Below are positions 23,500 to 36,018 of a stretch of 64,000 bases of DNA, in pieces; positions within the stretch are counted from its first letter, which is position 1, and every line of letters starts with the position of its first letter. Position numbers and translations under genes: made by a program. Under the pieces are notes generated by a model, which saw only the letters and a list, made by a program, of their open reading frames with translations, did no database searches and had not been told where the DNA came from. Origin of the DNA: Typhlomys cinereus (Eukaryota > Chordata > Mammalia > Rodentia > Platacanthomyidae); assembly GCA_023101885.1 (NCBI GenBank), contig JALPQD010000404.1, positions 868,001 to 932,000 on the forward strand, read 5' to 3'.

Positions 23500-25136
23500 A
23501 GAGACACTGGGCTCCACTGGAACTCAGAGAATATTTGAAAACTTAAATTCTAAAAATTTCACAAATCTAGAAGAAAATTGATATATATTGCTTAATTTAT
23601 ATGTATTGTCTAACAAATTGGACCAAGAAGATACAAGGGAAATATTCAATATTGTTGATTATTAAGAAGCAACAAGGTTAAAACATGAAATTCAAAGATC
23701 TCCAAGCAAAGGAAAGCCCAGGACCAGATTTATCCACTGCTTAATTCTATCAGATCTTTAAAGAAAACCTAGTATAAAACTGTTCAAATTATTCCTCAAA
23801 ATACAAAAGGAAGAAAACATTCCAAGCTAATTGTATGCTATCAATGGTACATTGTTATCAAAATCAGGTAAGGGCATAGAAAAAGAATGGGATAAAGGCA
23901 AAAAGAAAGAGATGAAGGTTGGACAGAAAAAGAAAATAAAATTCACAATGAAATAGTTGAAAGTTGTATTCAATAATACATGAAAAAGATCATACATCAT
24001 AATGAAATTGGATGCATCTGTAGAGTGCAAGACTGGTTATATAAATCTGAAAACAAAAGTAATCTAACACAAAAGATGCCACATGATAAATATCATACTC
24101 ATTTTAAAAGGTGCTAAGAAGACCTTTCACACAACTCCAAATCTCTTCATAATAAATGCATGTATGGTGGTATATGCCTGTAAAATTTTATGCTTGGAAG
24201 ACCAAGGCAAGAGGTCCCCACAATTTCTAAGCTTTCCAGGGCAAGCTTGATACTGGACAGGTATAGTTAATGATAATCAATTCACACTTGTTAATTAGAC
24301 ACATAAGTAGCTAACATCATGTTAAGTAGGGAAAACATGAAACAATTTTTTTAAGATAAGAAATTATACAAAAGTGTCCAGTTTCACTAGTCTTTTTCAC
24401 TATAGTGCTCAAAAACTTTAATAGAGTAATTAGACAAGAATTTAAAAAAAACTAAATGATACAAATTACACTTGTTCTTCAGGAAAAGCTTCTATATCCA
24501 GAAAACCATAAGAATGCTTCTGGGTGACTCATAGAGTTAACATAAATTTAGCAAAGGAGCAGGAAAAAAGTCACTAAACAAAGAAAAGTATCTTTTATAA
24601 TATTCCAGTTTTGAACTCACTGAGAAATAATTCAGGAACAATCTCTCTCACAAAAGCTTCAAATAATCTAGAACTAAACTCAATGTAAGAAAAGAAATGT
24701 CAATGAAAATTACACAGCACATAACAGTGACAAAACTATTTGAAGAAGATGCTAGAGCATAGAAAGGCTTCAAAATTTCTTGGGCTGGGAGAATTGATAT
24801 TGCTAAAATTATCACGCTATCCAAAGTGATCTGCAGAAAGATAATTTCCATCACCATAAACATAGTTTCCCCAAATCTTAAAATGCATATTAAAACAGAG
24901 ATCTGCAGATTGCTTAAGTAATTCTGAAAGATGAATGTTAGATCCATCACAATACTTGATTCCAAAAAAAAATTTAGAACTACAATAAAACTAGCATGAT
25001 ATTGACATTAAAACAAACACATTGAATGGTATCAAATTAAGAACCGTTCTACACACCAGAGTGAAGAGATAGTTTACAAGAGTGGAAAAAGATTGATCCC
25101 TGATATTTTATTTAAGATTAATATCTAGAATATGTA
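23500..25136 (+). mobile_element. Old plus-strand L1 ORF2 remnant, first part
   Basis: The sequence carries decayed ORF2 signatures: a 'gcccaggaccagatttatcc' block at 23717 (the KCPGPDGF region), an 'attccaagctaattgtatgc' block at 23820, and an 'agaattgatattgctaaaat' block at 24790 (the GRINIVKM region). The same signatures occur on the opposite strand in the younger copies at 55700 and 61390. Stops occur in all frames. It continues at 25484 after the SINE insertion. Confidence 0.75.
24148..24250 (+). mobile_element. B1-like SINE fragment in the old L1
   Basis: The block 'tgtatggtggtatatgcctg' followed by a 'ggaagaccaaggcaagaggt' block has the order of a B1 (7SL-derived) head. The 'aatttctaagctttccaggg' block would be the 'gagttcgaggccagcctggg' segment. 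It is diverged. It interrupts the ORF2 remnant. Confidence 0.6.
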
Positions 25137-25152
25137 AAGAATTCAAAATCTT

Positions 25153-25195
25153 GTTTTAGTATTTTATTCATTTTTAATTAGTGTAGTGTGTGTAT

Positions 25196-25237
<42 letters not shown>

Positions 25238-25467
25238 AGGGCACTGTGTGTCCCTGTGGATGACCAAGGGTGGCTTCAGGAATAATTCTGGATAGCTTCT
25301 ATCTCCATTTTGCTTCACTCTAGGATTTCCCAGGCTCTGCCCACCAGGTGCAGAAGTTCTGGTCACTGCCATTTCCATTTGGAGTTTTATGTGGGACCAG
25401 GAATCTGAACTCAAGATCTTCTGCTTGTGAGGCAGAATCTTAACCCCTGAGCCATCTCTTCAGCCTC
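25153..25467 (-). mobile_element. tRNA-headed B2-like SINE, copy 3, with 16-bp target duplication
   Basis: On the minus strand: head GAGGCTGAAGAGATGGCTC, A box TGGCTCAGGGGTT, B box GAGTTCAGATTCC, then the family body and a tail that expanded into the GT run at about 25184-25236. Exact 16-bp duplications aagaattcaaaatctt lie at 25137-25152 and 25468-25483, which fixes the 315-bp insertion. It sits inside the old L1. Confidence 0.93.
25184..25236. repeat. (GT)n microsatellite, SINE tail
   Basis: GT-rich run with a few interruptions at the left end, within the duplication-bounded SINE. Confidence 0.9.
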
Positions 25468-25483
25468 AAGAATTCAAAATCTT

Positions 25484-25720
25484 AAAGCAACAGATAATCT
25501 GAGCAATAAATGGACAAATATCTAATGACTAATATTACCAATAAATGTTTTAACAAAGCCAGAAAGGGTGGAGAGGGTAGGTTCTGGATGTTAAAAATTA
25601 GCAAAGTACCAAAAAAATTTTTTTAAAAAGATATGCTCACCCAAAAAAGTTATTAGTCAAATGACAGATAATTAAAAATATATAAAGAATTCAACTGAAA
25701 TTAAGTGCATATTGCCACCC
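25484..25720 (+). mobile_element. Old plus-strand L1 ORF2 remnant, second part
   Basis: Continues the remnant at 23500-25136 after the SINE, with words such as 'gagcaataaatggacaaata' and 'gtcaaatgacagataattaa' typical of the ORF2 3' part of ancient L1 elements. The 3' limit is uncertain. Confidence 0.6.
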
Positions 25721-26389
25721 CTATAAAGATACTATCTTTATTTATAATTAATTAATTAATTGATTGATTATTGGGAGACAAGTGGAGGTTTCCTGAGACT
25801 GATTCTCTCCTTCTCCCATATGGGTCATGATTATGGGCACTGGTCCATATGCCAGATTTCACATTTGTGTTAAAGTAGTCACAATGCAGTCATTTAAGCT
25901 CCAGTCCAGGTGGAATTGAAAGCAAGACTATGGAGATGTAGAGGGTAGATGATTGGAAGGATTCATAACTTTGAGGAATTTTGCAAGCAACCCAAGGTGT
26001 CTTTGCCAACCAGAGTCTTGACTCTGGAATGTAAAGCAGCCAGCAAGTGTGGGGTTAAAAATTTTCCAGGTGTCAAGAGAGGGTTTGAGTAGTGGGTATG
26101 GGTGCAGGAGTTGAATAAGCAAGACATTTCTGTTCTCATCACGTAATGGCCTGCCCGTTAGTTAGTGGGGACTTTCCCAAGGATTCCAGATGTAACCTTG
26201 GAAGTGCTAGCCTGACATATCTCAGGCAGCTTCTTCAACTTCCTGATGATCAGACACTGGAAACATGCTCAGCACTGGAATTGTGATTTGGGTGAGTTTC
26301 AGACATGTACTATGTAAAAGGTTCCAAGTATACCTCGAAAGTCAATGTCCAGGAGAGTGACTGGTTGTCTTGTGTCTTGTGTTTTACAG
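25721..26389. other. Intergenic DNA
   Basis: No gene recognised. Possibly a SINE-related block at 25780-25920 (ggttctcctt-type words), not convincing. Confidence 0.4.
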
Positions 26390-27000
26390 GTCTCCATCAA
26401 GACCTTAGGCTGGGCCACCCCCCGGGCCAGGGTCTCTGTCCTCCACCACCATCGCCGCCAGTCCACTGACCTGGACCGGCAACCCACGGTGAATGCTAAC
26501 ACCGACCTGGGCCACAACTCTTACGTTTAAGGATGTGTTCCTGAATTTCTCACCTGAGGAGTGGGACATCTTTGACAATGTTCAGAATCTCCTGTACTAT
26601 GAAGTCATAATGGCCATTGTCTATGAGGATGATCTCCCACTGGAGTTTGCCACTTCCAGATCTTTCTCAGTTTCCACTTGAAGCCAGGGACAGAGATTTG
26701 GAGACATTGATGGTTCAGCTCATTTATAGCCAAGCTGAGGAAGCAGAAGAATCAGCCTGTCTCTAGTCTTTCCTGCAAAGAGAGCATGAAGATCCATCTC
26801 ACCGAGGTGTTTCTGAGAGTGTCACTGGAGAGACCTGTAAAACTAATCCTTCTACCCCAGCGGCACAACAGCATCAGATGGCTAAGGTATTTGTGAAAGA
26901 ACTGTTGCCTGTGGGGTCCAGGAGGTTATACAATCTAAGAAACAGCAGCAGAATATATGTAAGTTATGTGGGTGAGAGAAGGCTATCAAATAAATGAATG
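26390..27000 (+). pseudogene. Processed pseudogene fragment of a KRAB-domain gene
   Basis: A frame at 26493-26681 encodes a KRAB A-box-like segment: FKDVFLNFSPEEWD from residue 12, followed by a decayed version of the usual 'LYRDVM' helix (LYYEVIMAI). KRAB domains recruit TRIM28 in zinc-finger repressors. No C2H2 zinc finger follows. The A-box sequence runs into downstream sequence without the splice donor that normally follows this exon, and the GC-rich leader (26390-26520) is contiguous with it. An AATAAA-type signal lies near 26989. This favours a retrocopy of a spliced mRNA over a working exon. The upstream 'cttgtgttttacag' could mimic a splice acceptor, so an exon cannot be excluded. The frame ends after 62 codons. 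Confidence 0.65.
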
Positions 27001-29532
27001 AGTTGACAATACTATTGTTGTTTGTAATTTATATCAATGAATTTAAACATATTATATACACGTTGCAGGATTTGTAGGTAGTTTGTGGTGACTCTCTTTC
27101 CATTGCTAGAGACTCAGGATGAATGGGTAGAGGCAATAATCTGCCTACACTCTTTTTTATTGTTCTTTAGCATACTTAATAATGATAACAATAGTAATAA
27201 TACACACCTAGAGACCAGCTGAAAGACCTGATATGATTACTTTGTTATTGTATGCCAGGGGTAAATAATATGCAATATGCTTTAAAACACAAATCAATAG
27301 CTGCCTCTACATTCACAAATCCTGTTTACATGAATCAATACACACAGTATAATACTTACACTTGCTCTTTGTGCAGTTTAATACATGACCATTATTGTCA
27401 ATTTCTTCAAAGATGAAAAAACAATATATTCCTTTTTTTGTAGTTGAGTATCTCCTTTATCCAAATGAAACCTTAAACCTGAAAATAATAGACTTCTATA
27501 GGAATAAAAGTACTCTGTAGGAATAAAAGTTCTTCCAATGAATGGTTACTATGAATCAGTCCTTTCTTTCCAGCTGGATATGGCAGTCACTTAATCTGGA
27601 AGACATAAACCAAGAGCAATTTCTGATGTCTCATTGTACTATTCTTTGATGTTAAAAGAAAGGACTAAGAAGCCATACTGAGTGTGCCTTTGTGGTGCTA
27701 GAACCAAAAATAACTATAACCACCTATGGGATTACAGGCATAACAACAAAGAGGTTATGGATTGCCTATTGCAATTCAATTACACTCCTGGTTTTTCCTT
27801 CTGCTTTGTGATTGCAGCCTGTAGCTACATCATTCCAACTTCAACACACTTCATTCTTCAAACTACTATTTTTTTAATATTTTTCAAATACTCTGAGCCA
27901 ATAAGTCCTATCCATTGATGGAAGTACTTCACAGAAATTATTCTTAATCCCTGATACCTAGTTCAAGTTCTTTCTGTGTTTCTTAGAGAAAATTCATAGT
28001 AGCCAAAATTTCATGACACAGTGATTTCAATTTAACTTATTTTTGTTGAGCTAGACCACTACAAGACATTTGCTTAGATGTATTTTAAAGCATTTTACAT
28101 TCATACTGTTATCTATAAATAAAGCATTATCTATAGTTACAATTAAGAACTTGTTAACTTCTTACACGTGTCATAGTCATACAAAGTAAATTACACATTC
28201 TCCATCAAAGGAAACACAAAATGTAAAAATAACTGAAATCATTTCAATTAATAAATATTCAAAACCCAAATGCCAAATGTTACTTCAATGACAAACCTAA
28301 AGTGATATATATTTGTGAAATGATATTAATATTGCAATCCTATTTGAAGATGAAGGCAGAGTCTGTCCAGCTATGTACAGATATGTTATCGACTAGAGAA
28401 AATAGGGTTCCTTCCTAGTAGTTCAAGTGAACTAAATTCTATAACTTAAAAAGTTCTGGAGAGATGATTCTCGGGACTACTTTTTTAATTCCAAATTCTT
28501 CAACTCATCATAAAACTAAAAAACAGAACTAGAAATGTCTCAAGAGATCAACTGATCCAGATCTCATTGAGACATAAGAAAAACTAATGCTCCAAGAATA
28601 TAGGTTCATTGTACGAGGTTGAAAAGCCAATTGATCCTCAGTTAAATTTCAGACTTCTTAATACCTAGAGGCATAGCAATTGAATTACATCAGTAAATCT
28701 CATATTTCAGTTTTTCATATTAAAAATATACACTATTGTGCTTTATTCACAATGTTTTTGATTCGATTCATTTGGGATGGAAGCTAAGAATTTCAATTTC
28801 ATGCACGATCTCATACAGCTGACAATGTTCCTCATCTTGAGGACTACTCATTGAGAACACTGCAATATAACATTTTTCTCAGATATTTATTTATATGCTA
28901 TTATATTTCCCCAGGACTCATTTTAAATTTCTCACTTTAGGGAGTTTTGAAAGTACACCAAGGGACTGAAATATACATGAAAAACTCACAAATCTGTCCA
29001 GGAACAATAACTTCAAAAGCAGGCAATCTAAACAACTTTTAAGCATACTTTTTCTGTACTTTGCTCAGACAAAGAGAAATTCTCATGAGTTCCAAAAGCA
29101 AAAGGAAAATAATATTTTGCATTACTATTTCAGCTATTTTCTATTTTCAGTTATTCAATACATACTGCTTGCATAACTCAACCAAAGAGTACAGATACTG
29201 GTTTCAGCAGCTTCTATATTGTAAGGGAAAAGGAAACCCACCCAGTTTTTATGTAACTTATCCAGAGCTTAAACTTTATTCATAACTTAGAAGTCATCTG
29301 AACACATATTAACCTTCACTTGCCTCATTAAAAATTAAATATATCTGATATTGAGGCAAGATAATTTCCCAGGTTCAGTTATTTGTGATAAGCATAGCAC
29401 ACATATACAAGTGATTCATTGTTCATGTAACAGGAAGACTGAGATGTTGTTATGGAATAGAGGTGAATGTGAAAACAGCTCACCTGTCCATATAATGAGT
29501 ATCAGAATTTAGACAAGACCACATCTTTTTGT
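27001..29532. other. AT-rich intergenic DNA
   Basis: Low-complexity AT-rich sequence without a recognised gene. Short open frames at 27682-27918 and 29061-29285 have no recognisable domain. Confidence 0.5.
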
Positions 29533-32500
29533 CTATTTTTTATTTATATATATTTTCCCCAATCAAAGAAGCTCAATAGATACCCTAGTCCCATCCCTCC
29601 CTCACCCCTTCCCATCCCCTTTCTACCCTCCCCTCTTTTCCACTTCCCTTCACCTCCTCCCTCCCCTTCTCCCAGTACCTCCCCCTTCCCCCCCATTCCC
29701 TGGAGCATCCTTTTGTGTGAATCCCAATCTTCCCTCTGAGTCCTCCATCTATTGAGGTGTAAAGACTCAGTCGCATAGTGCAGAGCCATTTCTTGGACTC
29801 CCCTTTAATATGGGAACCCTATTATGACTGTTAATCCCTTGCCTCTAAGGATCCTAGTGCCTGTGATCCATGCTATACTTTGGGGGGACATTGACATGTC
29901 AGTCATTGTGCAGATCATGCAAAGTCTGATTATGGCTACTTCAGCCCTAACTTGTGTGGAGTATCTTGCATATAGTTGGTTCTCCCCATCTTTAGGCTCT
30001 TAACAATCTTGCTGCCCCCTATTCCGCAAGTTTCCCTGAACTTTAGGATGGGAAGAGATTTGGCTGATGTGGTTCCAGATAATTAATGTATAGAGTCTTT
30101 GGTGTTCTGCATTATGGTTTGTTGTTGTTTTCAGTTTTGCTGTTCCTGTACCACTCTTGGCTCCATCCTGATTGGTATTGGAGGTCGCCTCCTAACCAAA
30201 GATAAAAGTCTGTTTAAATGAAGATCTTACTATAAGGGAAGATTCAAAGGTAGATGGAATAGGAGTAGGAGACCACAGTGGAGGGGGGGGTCAGTCTCCC
30301 ATTTTCAGGATGGTTACCATCTATCTGCCAGTTTCTATTCCCGTCCTGATTGGTGAGATGAAACCACCTCAGTTGTAAGTGACCAGGAAGGAAAGTGACA
30401 GTGTGTTTCACGAGATGTCTCGCTACTTACTTGCAATACTTGATGGTGACCTATTTTTTCCTACTGAAGCATCTACCTATTTGGGAGGACCTACGGTGTT
30501 TAATTTTCTGTGTCTGGGGTACTTCACTCAATATAATTTTTTCTAATTCCATCCATTTCTCAGCAAATTTCATTAATTCATCTTTTTTGATGGCTGAGTA
30601 GTATTCCACTGTATAAATGTACCACATTTTCCTTATCTACTAGTCAATTGTTGGGCATTTGGGTTGATTTCATGACTTTGCTATTGTAAGCAGTGCTGCT
30701 ATGAACACAGTTGTGCTTGTGTCATTGAGGTGAAGTTTTGCTTTATGGGGGATTATTCCCAGGAGTGGAATAGCCAGATCACATGGCATTTCAAGCTTTA
30801 ATTTTTTTCATCATCCCCAGACTGCTCGCCAGAGTGGTTGTATAAGCCTGCATTACCACCAGCAATGTAGGAGAGTTCCCTTCTCTCCACATTCTCTTCA
30901 GCATTTGGTGGTGTTTATATTGTGGATTTTTGCCATCCTGACCTGGGTGAGATGATATCTCAGGGAAGTTTTCATTTGCATTTCCCTTATGGCTAGGGAT
31001 GTGGAGCATTTTTTAAGGTATTTGCTAGACATTTCAATTTTATCCCTGGAAAAGGTTCTTTTGAGTTCCTAGGCCCATTTTTTAATTGGGCCATTTATCT
31101 CCTTGGTGTTCAGTTTTCTAAGTTCTTTGTGTACTCTGAATAACAGAGCTCTATCAGATAATGGGATTAGTGAAGACTTTCTCCCCTTCTGTGGGTTACT
31201 TTTTTGCTGGGTTTACAATCTCTTTATCTGAACAGAATCTCTTTAATCTCACAAGATCCCATCTGTTGAGTGTTGGTTCTAGTGACTGTGCTATTGGATT
31301 TCTGTTTAGGAAATGTTGGCCTAGTCCAATCAGCTCAGGTGAGTTCCCTACCCTTTCAACTAGGGTTTATATATTTTCTGGCCTAATATTGAGGCCCTTG
31401 ACCCATTTGGAATTAATTTTTGTGCATGGTGACAAGTACAGGTCCAGTTTTAATCTTCAACCATTTGTTGAAGATGCTTGTCTTTCTCCATTGGATTTTT
31501 TTGCCCCCTTTGTCAAAGATCAAATGGCTTTGATTGTGTGGGCTTATATCTGAGTCTTCAACCCTTATCCATTGATCTGTGTGCCTATTTTGGAGCCAGT
31601 ACCAGGTTGTTTTTATAACTATGGATTTGTAGTATAGACTAAGGTTTATTATGGTGATACCTCCAGCAGCGTTTTTGTTACTCAGGATTGTTTTGGCTAT
31701 CTTGGGTCTTTTGTGCTTCTATATGAATTTTGAGATTGTTTCATCAATTTCTTTAAAGAATTGCTTGGGGATTTTGATTGGTGTAGCATTGAATCTGTAT
31801 ATTGCTTTTGGTAAGATAGTCATTTTTATGATGTTGATTCTGACGATCCAGGAGCATGGGAGGTCTTTCCACCTTCTGGTGTCTTCTATAATTTCTTTCT
31901 TCAGGGTTTTAAAGTTTACATTGTAATGGTCTCTCCCTTTCTTAGCTAGGTTTATACCAAGGTATTTCATTTTTTAAAAGGCTATAGTAAATGGGATTGT
32001 TTCTCTTAGGGCTTTTTCACTTACTTCAACCTTGGCATATAGGAAGGCCACTGATTTTTGCAAGTTTATTTTGTAACCTGCTCCCTGCTGAACTTCTGTT
32101 CTAAGAGCCCTGGTGGAGATTTTAGGATCACTCAGGTATAAGATCATTTCATCTGCAAATAGAGATATCTTGACCTCTTTCTTGCCAATTTGATTTCCTT
32201 TTATCTCCCTCTCTTGTCTTATGGCTCCAGTTAAGATTTCAAGTATAATATTGAATAGAAATGATGAGAGTAGACAGCCTTGTCTAGTTCCTGATCAAAG
32301 CGGGAATACTTCAAGTTTTTCCCCATTGAGTATAATCCTTGCTATTGGCATGTTGTATACAGTTTTTATCATATTGATAAAGGGTCCTTCCATTCCAAAG
32401 GTTTAGATCATAAAAGGCTGTTGGATGTTGTCAAAAGCTTTTTCTGCATCTATCAAGAGTATCATGTGGTCTTGGACTTTGGATTGGTTTGTATGGTGAA

Positions 32501-33331
32501 TTACATTTATTGATTTGCATATGTTGAACCAACCTTATGTGCCTGAGATAAAGCCTACTTTATCCCTGTGAATGATCTTTTTGATGTTTTTGAATCCGAT
32601 TTGCTAAGATTCTGTTGAGAGTCTTTGCATCTGTGTTCATCAAAAAGATTGGCCTATAGTTTTCTTTTTTAAGTGTATCTTTCCTAGGCTTTGGGATTAG
32701 TATGATATTAGCTTCATAGGAAGAATTTGGCAGTGTTCCTTCCTTCGCAATTTCATGGAACAGTTTAAGGAATATTGGTGTTAGCTGTTCCTTAAATGTC
32801 TGGTAGAATTCTGTGCTGGACCCATCTGGTCCAGGACATTTTTTGGTGGGAAGAGTCGAGATTACTTCATCGATTTTCTCATATGTTACAGGACTGTTTA
32901 AATAATTCACAACTTCCTGATTCAATTTAGGTAAATTGTGCTTACTTAGGTATTCACCCATTTCTTTTGTGTTATCAAATGTCACAGAGTATAAGTTTTT
33001 GAAATATGACCTTATAATTCTCTGAATTTCTTGGGTATCAGTTGTGAAACTCTATTTTCAACTCTAATTTTGTTAATTTGGGTTTTCTCTCTCTTGATTT
33101 TGGTTAATTTAGCTAGAGTTGTATTAATCTTATTGATTTTTTTCAAAGAACTAGCTTTTTGACTGGTTGATTCTTTGTATCGTTTTCCTTATCTCAATTT
33201 CAGATATTTCTCCCCTGATTTTGCTAATCTCCTCTCTTCTACTGCTCTTGGGATTGGATTGCTCTTGTGTCTCTAAAGCTTTAAGCTGCGTTGTTAAATT
33301 ATTTATTTGTGATGTTTCTATTTTTTTATTT
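29533..33331 (-). mobile_element. Older L1, 3' UTR plus most of the ORF2 reverse-transcriptase half
   Basis: On the plus strand, the complement of the A-tail and purine tract (29540-29700) is followed by the 3' UTR (29700-30450) and then ORF2 (about 30480-33300). ORF2 is read on the minus strand and truncated at the 5' end near the endonuclease/RT linker. Its sequence differs more from the copies at 53320 and 57166 than they differ from each other. The left flank (cacatctt at about 29518) resembles the sequence at its 5' side (cacatctt, 33943-33950 after the younger insertion). This may be its target duplication. Confidence 0.88.
31719..32985 (-). pseudogene. Broken L1 ORF2 reverse-transcriptase segment
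   Basis: Two fragments in different frames are recognisable. The one at 32560-32985 (141 codons) carries the KCPGPDG and LIPKP signatures of the RT N-terminal part. The one at 31719-31970 (83 codons) carries YLGINL and WKDLPCSWI from downstream of the RT core. The catalytic core between them is split by frameshifts and stops. This is an inactive remnant of the older L1. Confidence 0.85.
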
Positions 33332-33345
33332 AATACCTCACATCT

Positions 33346-33935
33346 ATTTTTATTAATACATTTTTATTATTATTTCAGCTCATACAAACTTAATAGGTAC
33401 ACCAGTTCCCTCCCTCCCTCCTCCTCCCCCCGAACCCCCTGCTCCCCCTCCCCTCCCCCCTCCCTCCCCATCCCTCAGTGACTCCCGCCCCAATTCCCAG
33501 AGAGTCCTTTCTTGTGCATGTCTGATTTTCCTCTGGGCCCTCCTCTCCAATGACGTACAAGGACCCAGTGGCCTTTCCCTGAACCCTTTCCCGTGTTCCC
33601 CTTAAGTATAGGAACACTGCTGTGGCTGCCAATCCCTTGCCTCCAAGGATCTTGGTGCCTTTAGCAGATGCTAGACTTTGTGATGTCAATAGTGTGTTGG
33701 ACATTGCGCAGGGCATGTAAAGTCCAATTATGATTGCTTCAGCCCTAACTTGTATGGAGTATCTTGCATATCATTGCTCCTCCCATCCTTTTGCTCTTAC
33801 ACTCTTACTGCCCCCTCTTCCACAAATGTCCCTGAGCTTCAGGATGGGGAGAGATTAGTCTGGCCTAGTTCTACGTGGTTGATACAGAGTCTCTGAAGTT
33901 CTGGATTGTGGTTTGTTGATTTTCTTTTGCAGTGC
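33346..33935 (-). mobile_element. Short 5'-truncated L1 with 14-bp target duplication
   Basis: Contains only 3' UTR: A-tail complement, C-rich tract (33405-33485) and downstream 3' UTR to about 33935. Exact 14-bp direct repeats AATACCTCACATCT lie at 33332-33345 and 33936-33949, giving a 590-bp insertion. It sits at the 5' edge of the older L1. Confidence 0.93.
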
Positions 33936-33949
33936 AATACCTCACATCT

Positions 33950-34599
33950 TAAGTGTCCCTGAGACACTTCCTTGCTTTTACAAATGTGAAAAATTTTCAT
34001 GTTTGTGCCTTCCACAAATTATAACATTTAATAAACCAAGAGAATTATTTATGTACAAGTTTATTTGTATTAGCACTTATGTATGAATATCTTTCATATT
34101 ATATAACTATATTTTGACACTTTATGATTATTCACATGTAGTCATGAAACAGTATTTAGCCATATTAAAATGCAACCCATTTTTGTATGTCAAATATCAT
34201 ATCATTTAATATGTTTTATGTAAACTTTATCTCAAATCTCTAATTCTACACTATTCTGAGTTACCTTTTAAGACACTGAATTAGTGTATGTTATAAAATA
34301 ATTATCTAGTTAATTGTGAAAAGCATCATACAAAACTTTTTTATGCATAGCCTAGAAAGGTTAAAGATGTTTCAATTGATATAAAATCCACTGAGTTATG
34401 TTAGTTTCTTAACAATGACTATTAGATTTGAAAGTACAATTAATTTTACTCTTCCAAGTTTTGTCATTTGAAATAACAATGAATAGCTTAGATAATATTG
34501 TGAAAAGACAGATGCTTATATTGGGTCTATATATAAAATATTTAAATATGATAAAGCTGATATTAAAAGATGAATAAGCATTCAAACTAGCTATTGAAC
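33950..34599. other. AT-rich intergenic DNA
   Basis: Nothing recognised. Confidence 0.5.
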
Positions 34600-35125
34600 A
34601 TATGAAAAAAATAACTAGTTGTCCTCATCATTCTGACAGCAAACTCAAAGGTCAAAACACTCTATCACCAACACCAGAATAGTTGGGGGCTGACAATACA
34701 AAATGCTGGCAAGGACATAGATAACTAGGACTCATGAACCTTGTTGTTTGTAGGTAAATTGGCAGAAACAACATTGGAAAGCCACTCAACTGTAGATGTG
34801 AATGCACTAGGAACCAGTAATTCTACTCTTTGTTATATACACAGCTAAGATGTAGATGCATATATAGCAATATGAATAAAAATTATCTTAGCACCTTTTT
34901 ACATAATACTACAAATCTGAGAGTAACCCAAATTTCTGTTCATGGAAGATGTATAAATAGAAGGTGTATGATCACAAAAAGAGATGTACCTCAGCAAGTA
35001 TAACTTTGTGATATATTCAAGTACATAGATTAATATCACATAAATTATGCTAAGCAAATGAAAGTCAAATATTTTATGAAAAGAACAAACTTTATCATAC
35101 TCAAATTTCTTCACACTTCGAAATT
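34600..35125 (+). mobile_element. Ancient L1 ORF2 3' remnant
   Basis: Ordered words such as 'aatgctggcaaggacataga', a 'ggaaccagtaattctactct' block and 'tcatggaagatgtataaata' follow the ORF2 C-terminal region of ancient mammalian L1, plus strand. No frame survives. Confidence 0.65.
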
Positions 35126-35759
35126 TTTAGGGCATGTTAAGTACAAAATACAAGGGAGCTTTCCGGTATACTATGAATATTCTATCTAGATTCTCTCCTG
35201 GTATTATGGGGGTAATTTTCATCAAGCTTTTCACATAAATGTTATTATGATGGATTTTAAATTGAAATCAGGAGGTTATCTATATAAAACAGTCAAATAT
35301 CCTCCTGAAGCATTATCACTGGACTGGATGACTTTAAAGTGCATGACCTTGGTACCAGAGGATGGAAAGATTTCTGAATCACCAGATGATGTTCCAATAG
35401 GTTGATCATAGGCAATATATTTAAAATACTGTCTGCAGGAGTAAGTATTGCTAAAATGCAGACTTATTTATGGTCACTTTTCATTTTAAATGGCTATGAG
35501 TACTTAACATGATCTCCATTTTGAGTTAAGTCATATAACAAATAAATCTCTATTCTTTGAGACAATTAACAGCCTACATCTTTCTTTTATAATTGTCACA
35601 TAAAATATATTTCAAAGAAATTATTTAAGTAACTAATGAATGCATTTGCTATTAGAAGAGCTTTGCATAACACAGCATTCAAAAATTCCCTTGAGATTTA
35701 AAAAGGGAAATTATTATGCCAATATCACTTCACATTTTGCTGATTTTTTAAAGACTTAT
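35126..35759. other. AT-rich intergenic DNA
   Basis: Nothing recognised. Confidence 0.5.
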
Positions 35760-35920
35760 TTTGGGGGGTGGTGAGATAGCTATTTGACCTTGGATTGTGA
35801 GAGGGGGAAACTTACTTCAAAAAGTACTTCTCTAATCTCTACTCCATGACCATCACATTCATGTATATATCTCATCTCTCTGTCTCCCCTTCTCAGATAA
35901 ATAAATATTTTTTAAAAGAA
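35760..35920 (+). mobile_element. Old SINE-like element
   Basis: Begins with a 'ggggggtggtgagatagcta' head resembling the tRNA-derived heads of this window and ends with a CT-rich then 'ataaataaat' tail. It is diverged, and the family is not assigned. Confidence 0.45.
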
Positions 35921-35931
35921 ACAGCAAGGGC

Positions 35932-36018
35932 CAGAGAGAGATAGCTAATGAGTTAAGGCTCTGCCTCACAAGCAGAAAGACCTGAGTTCAGATCCCAGGT
36001 CCTGTGTAAAAATGCCAG
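35932..36018 (+). mobile_element. tRNA-headed B2-like SINE, copy 4, head
   Basis: The head (gggccagagagagatagcta), the A-box region and the B box (GAGTTCAGATCCC) match copies 1-3. It is interrupted by an L1 insertion at 36019-36464 and resumes at 36476. Confidence 0.85.

Noticed and set aside
26345..26530. Arginine-rich 61-codon frame overlapping the KRAB segment
   Set aside because: It is a different frame of the GC-rich leader of the KRAB pseudogene. No domain and no supporting signal.
31161..31553. Plus-strand open frames of up to 130 codons across the L1 copies (also 52084-52470, 58907-59254)
   Set aside because: They lie antisense to L1 ORF2 and recur at the same place in each copy, so they are shadows of the L1 frame.
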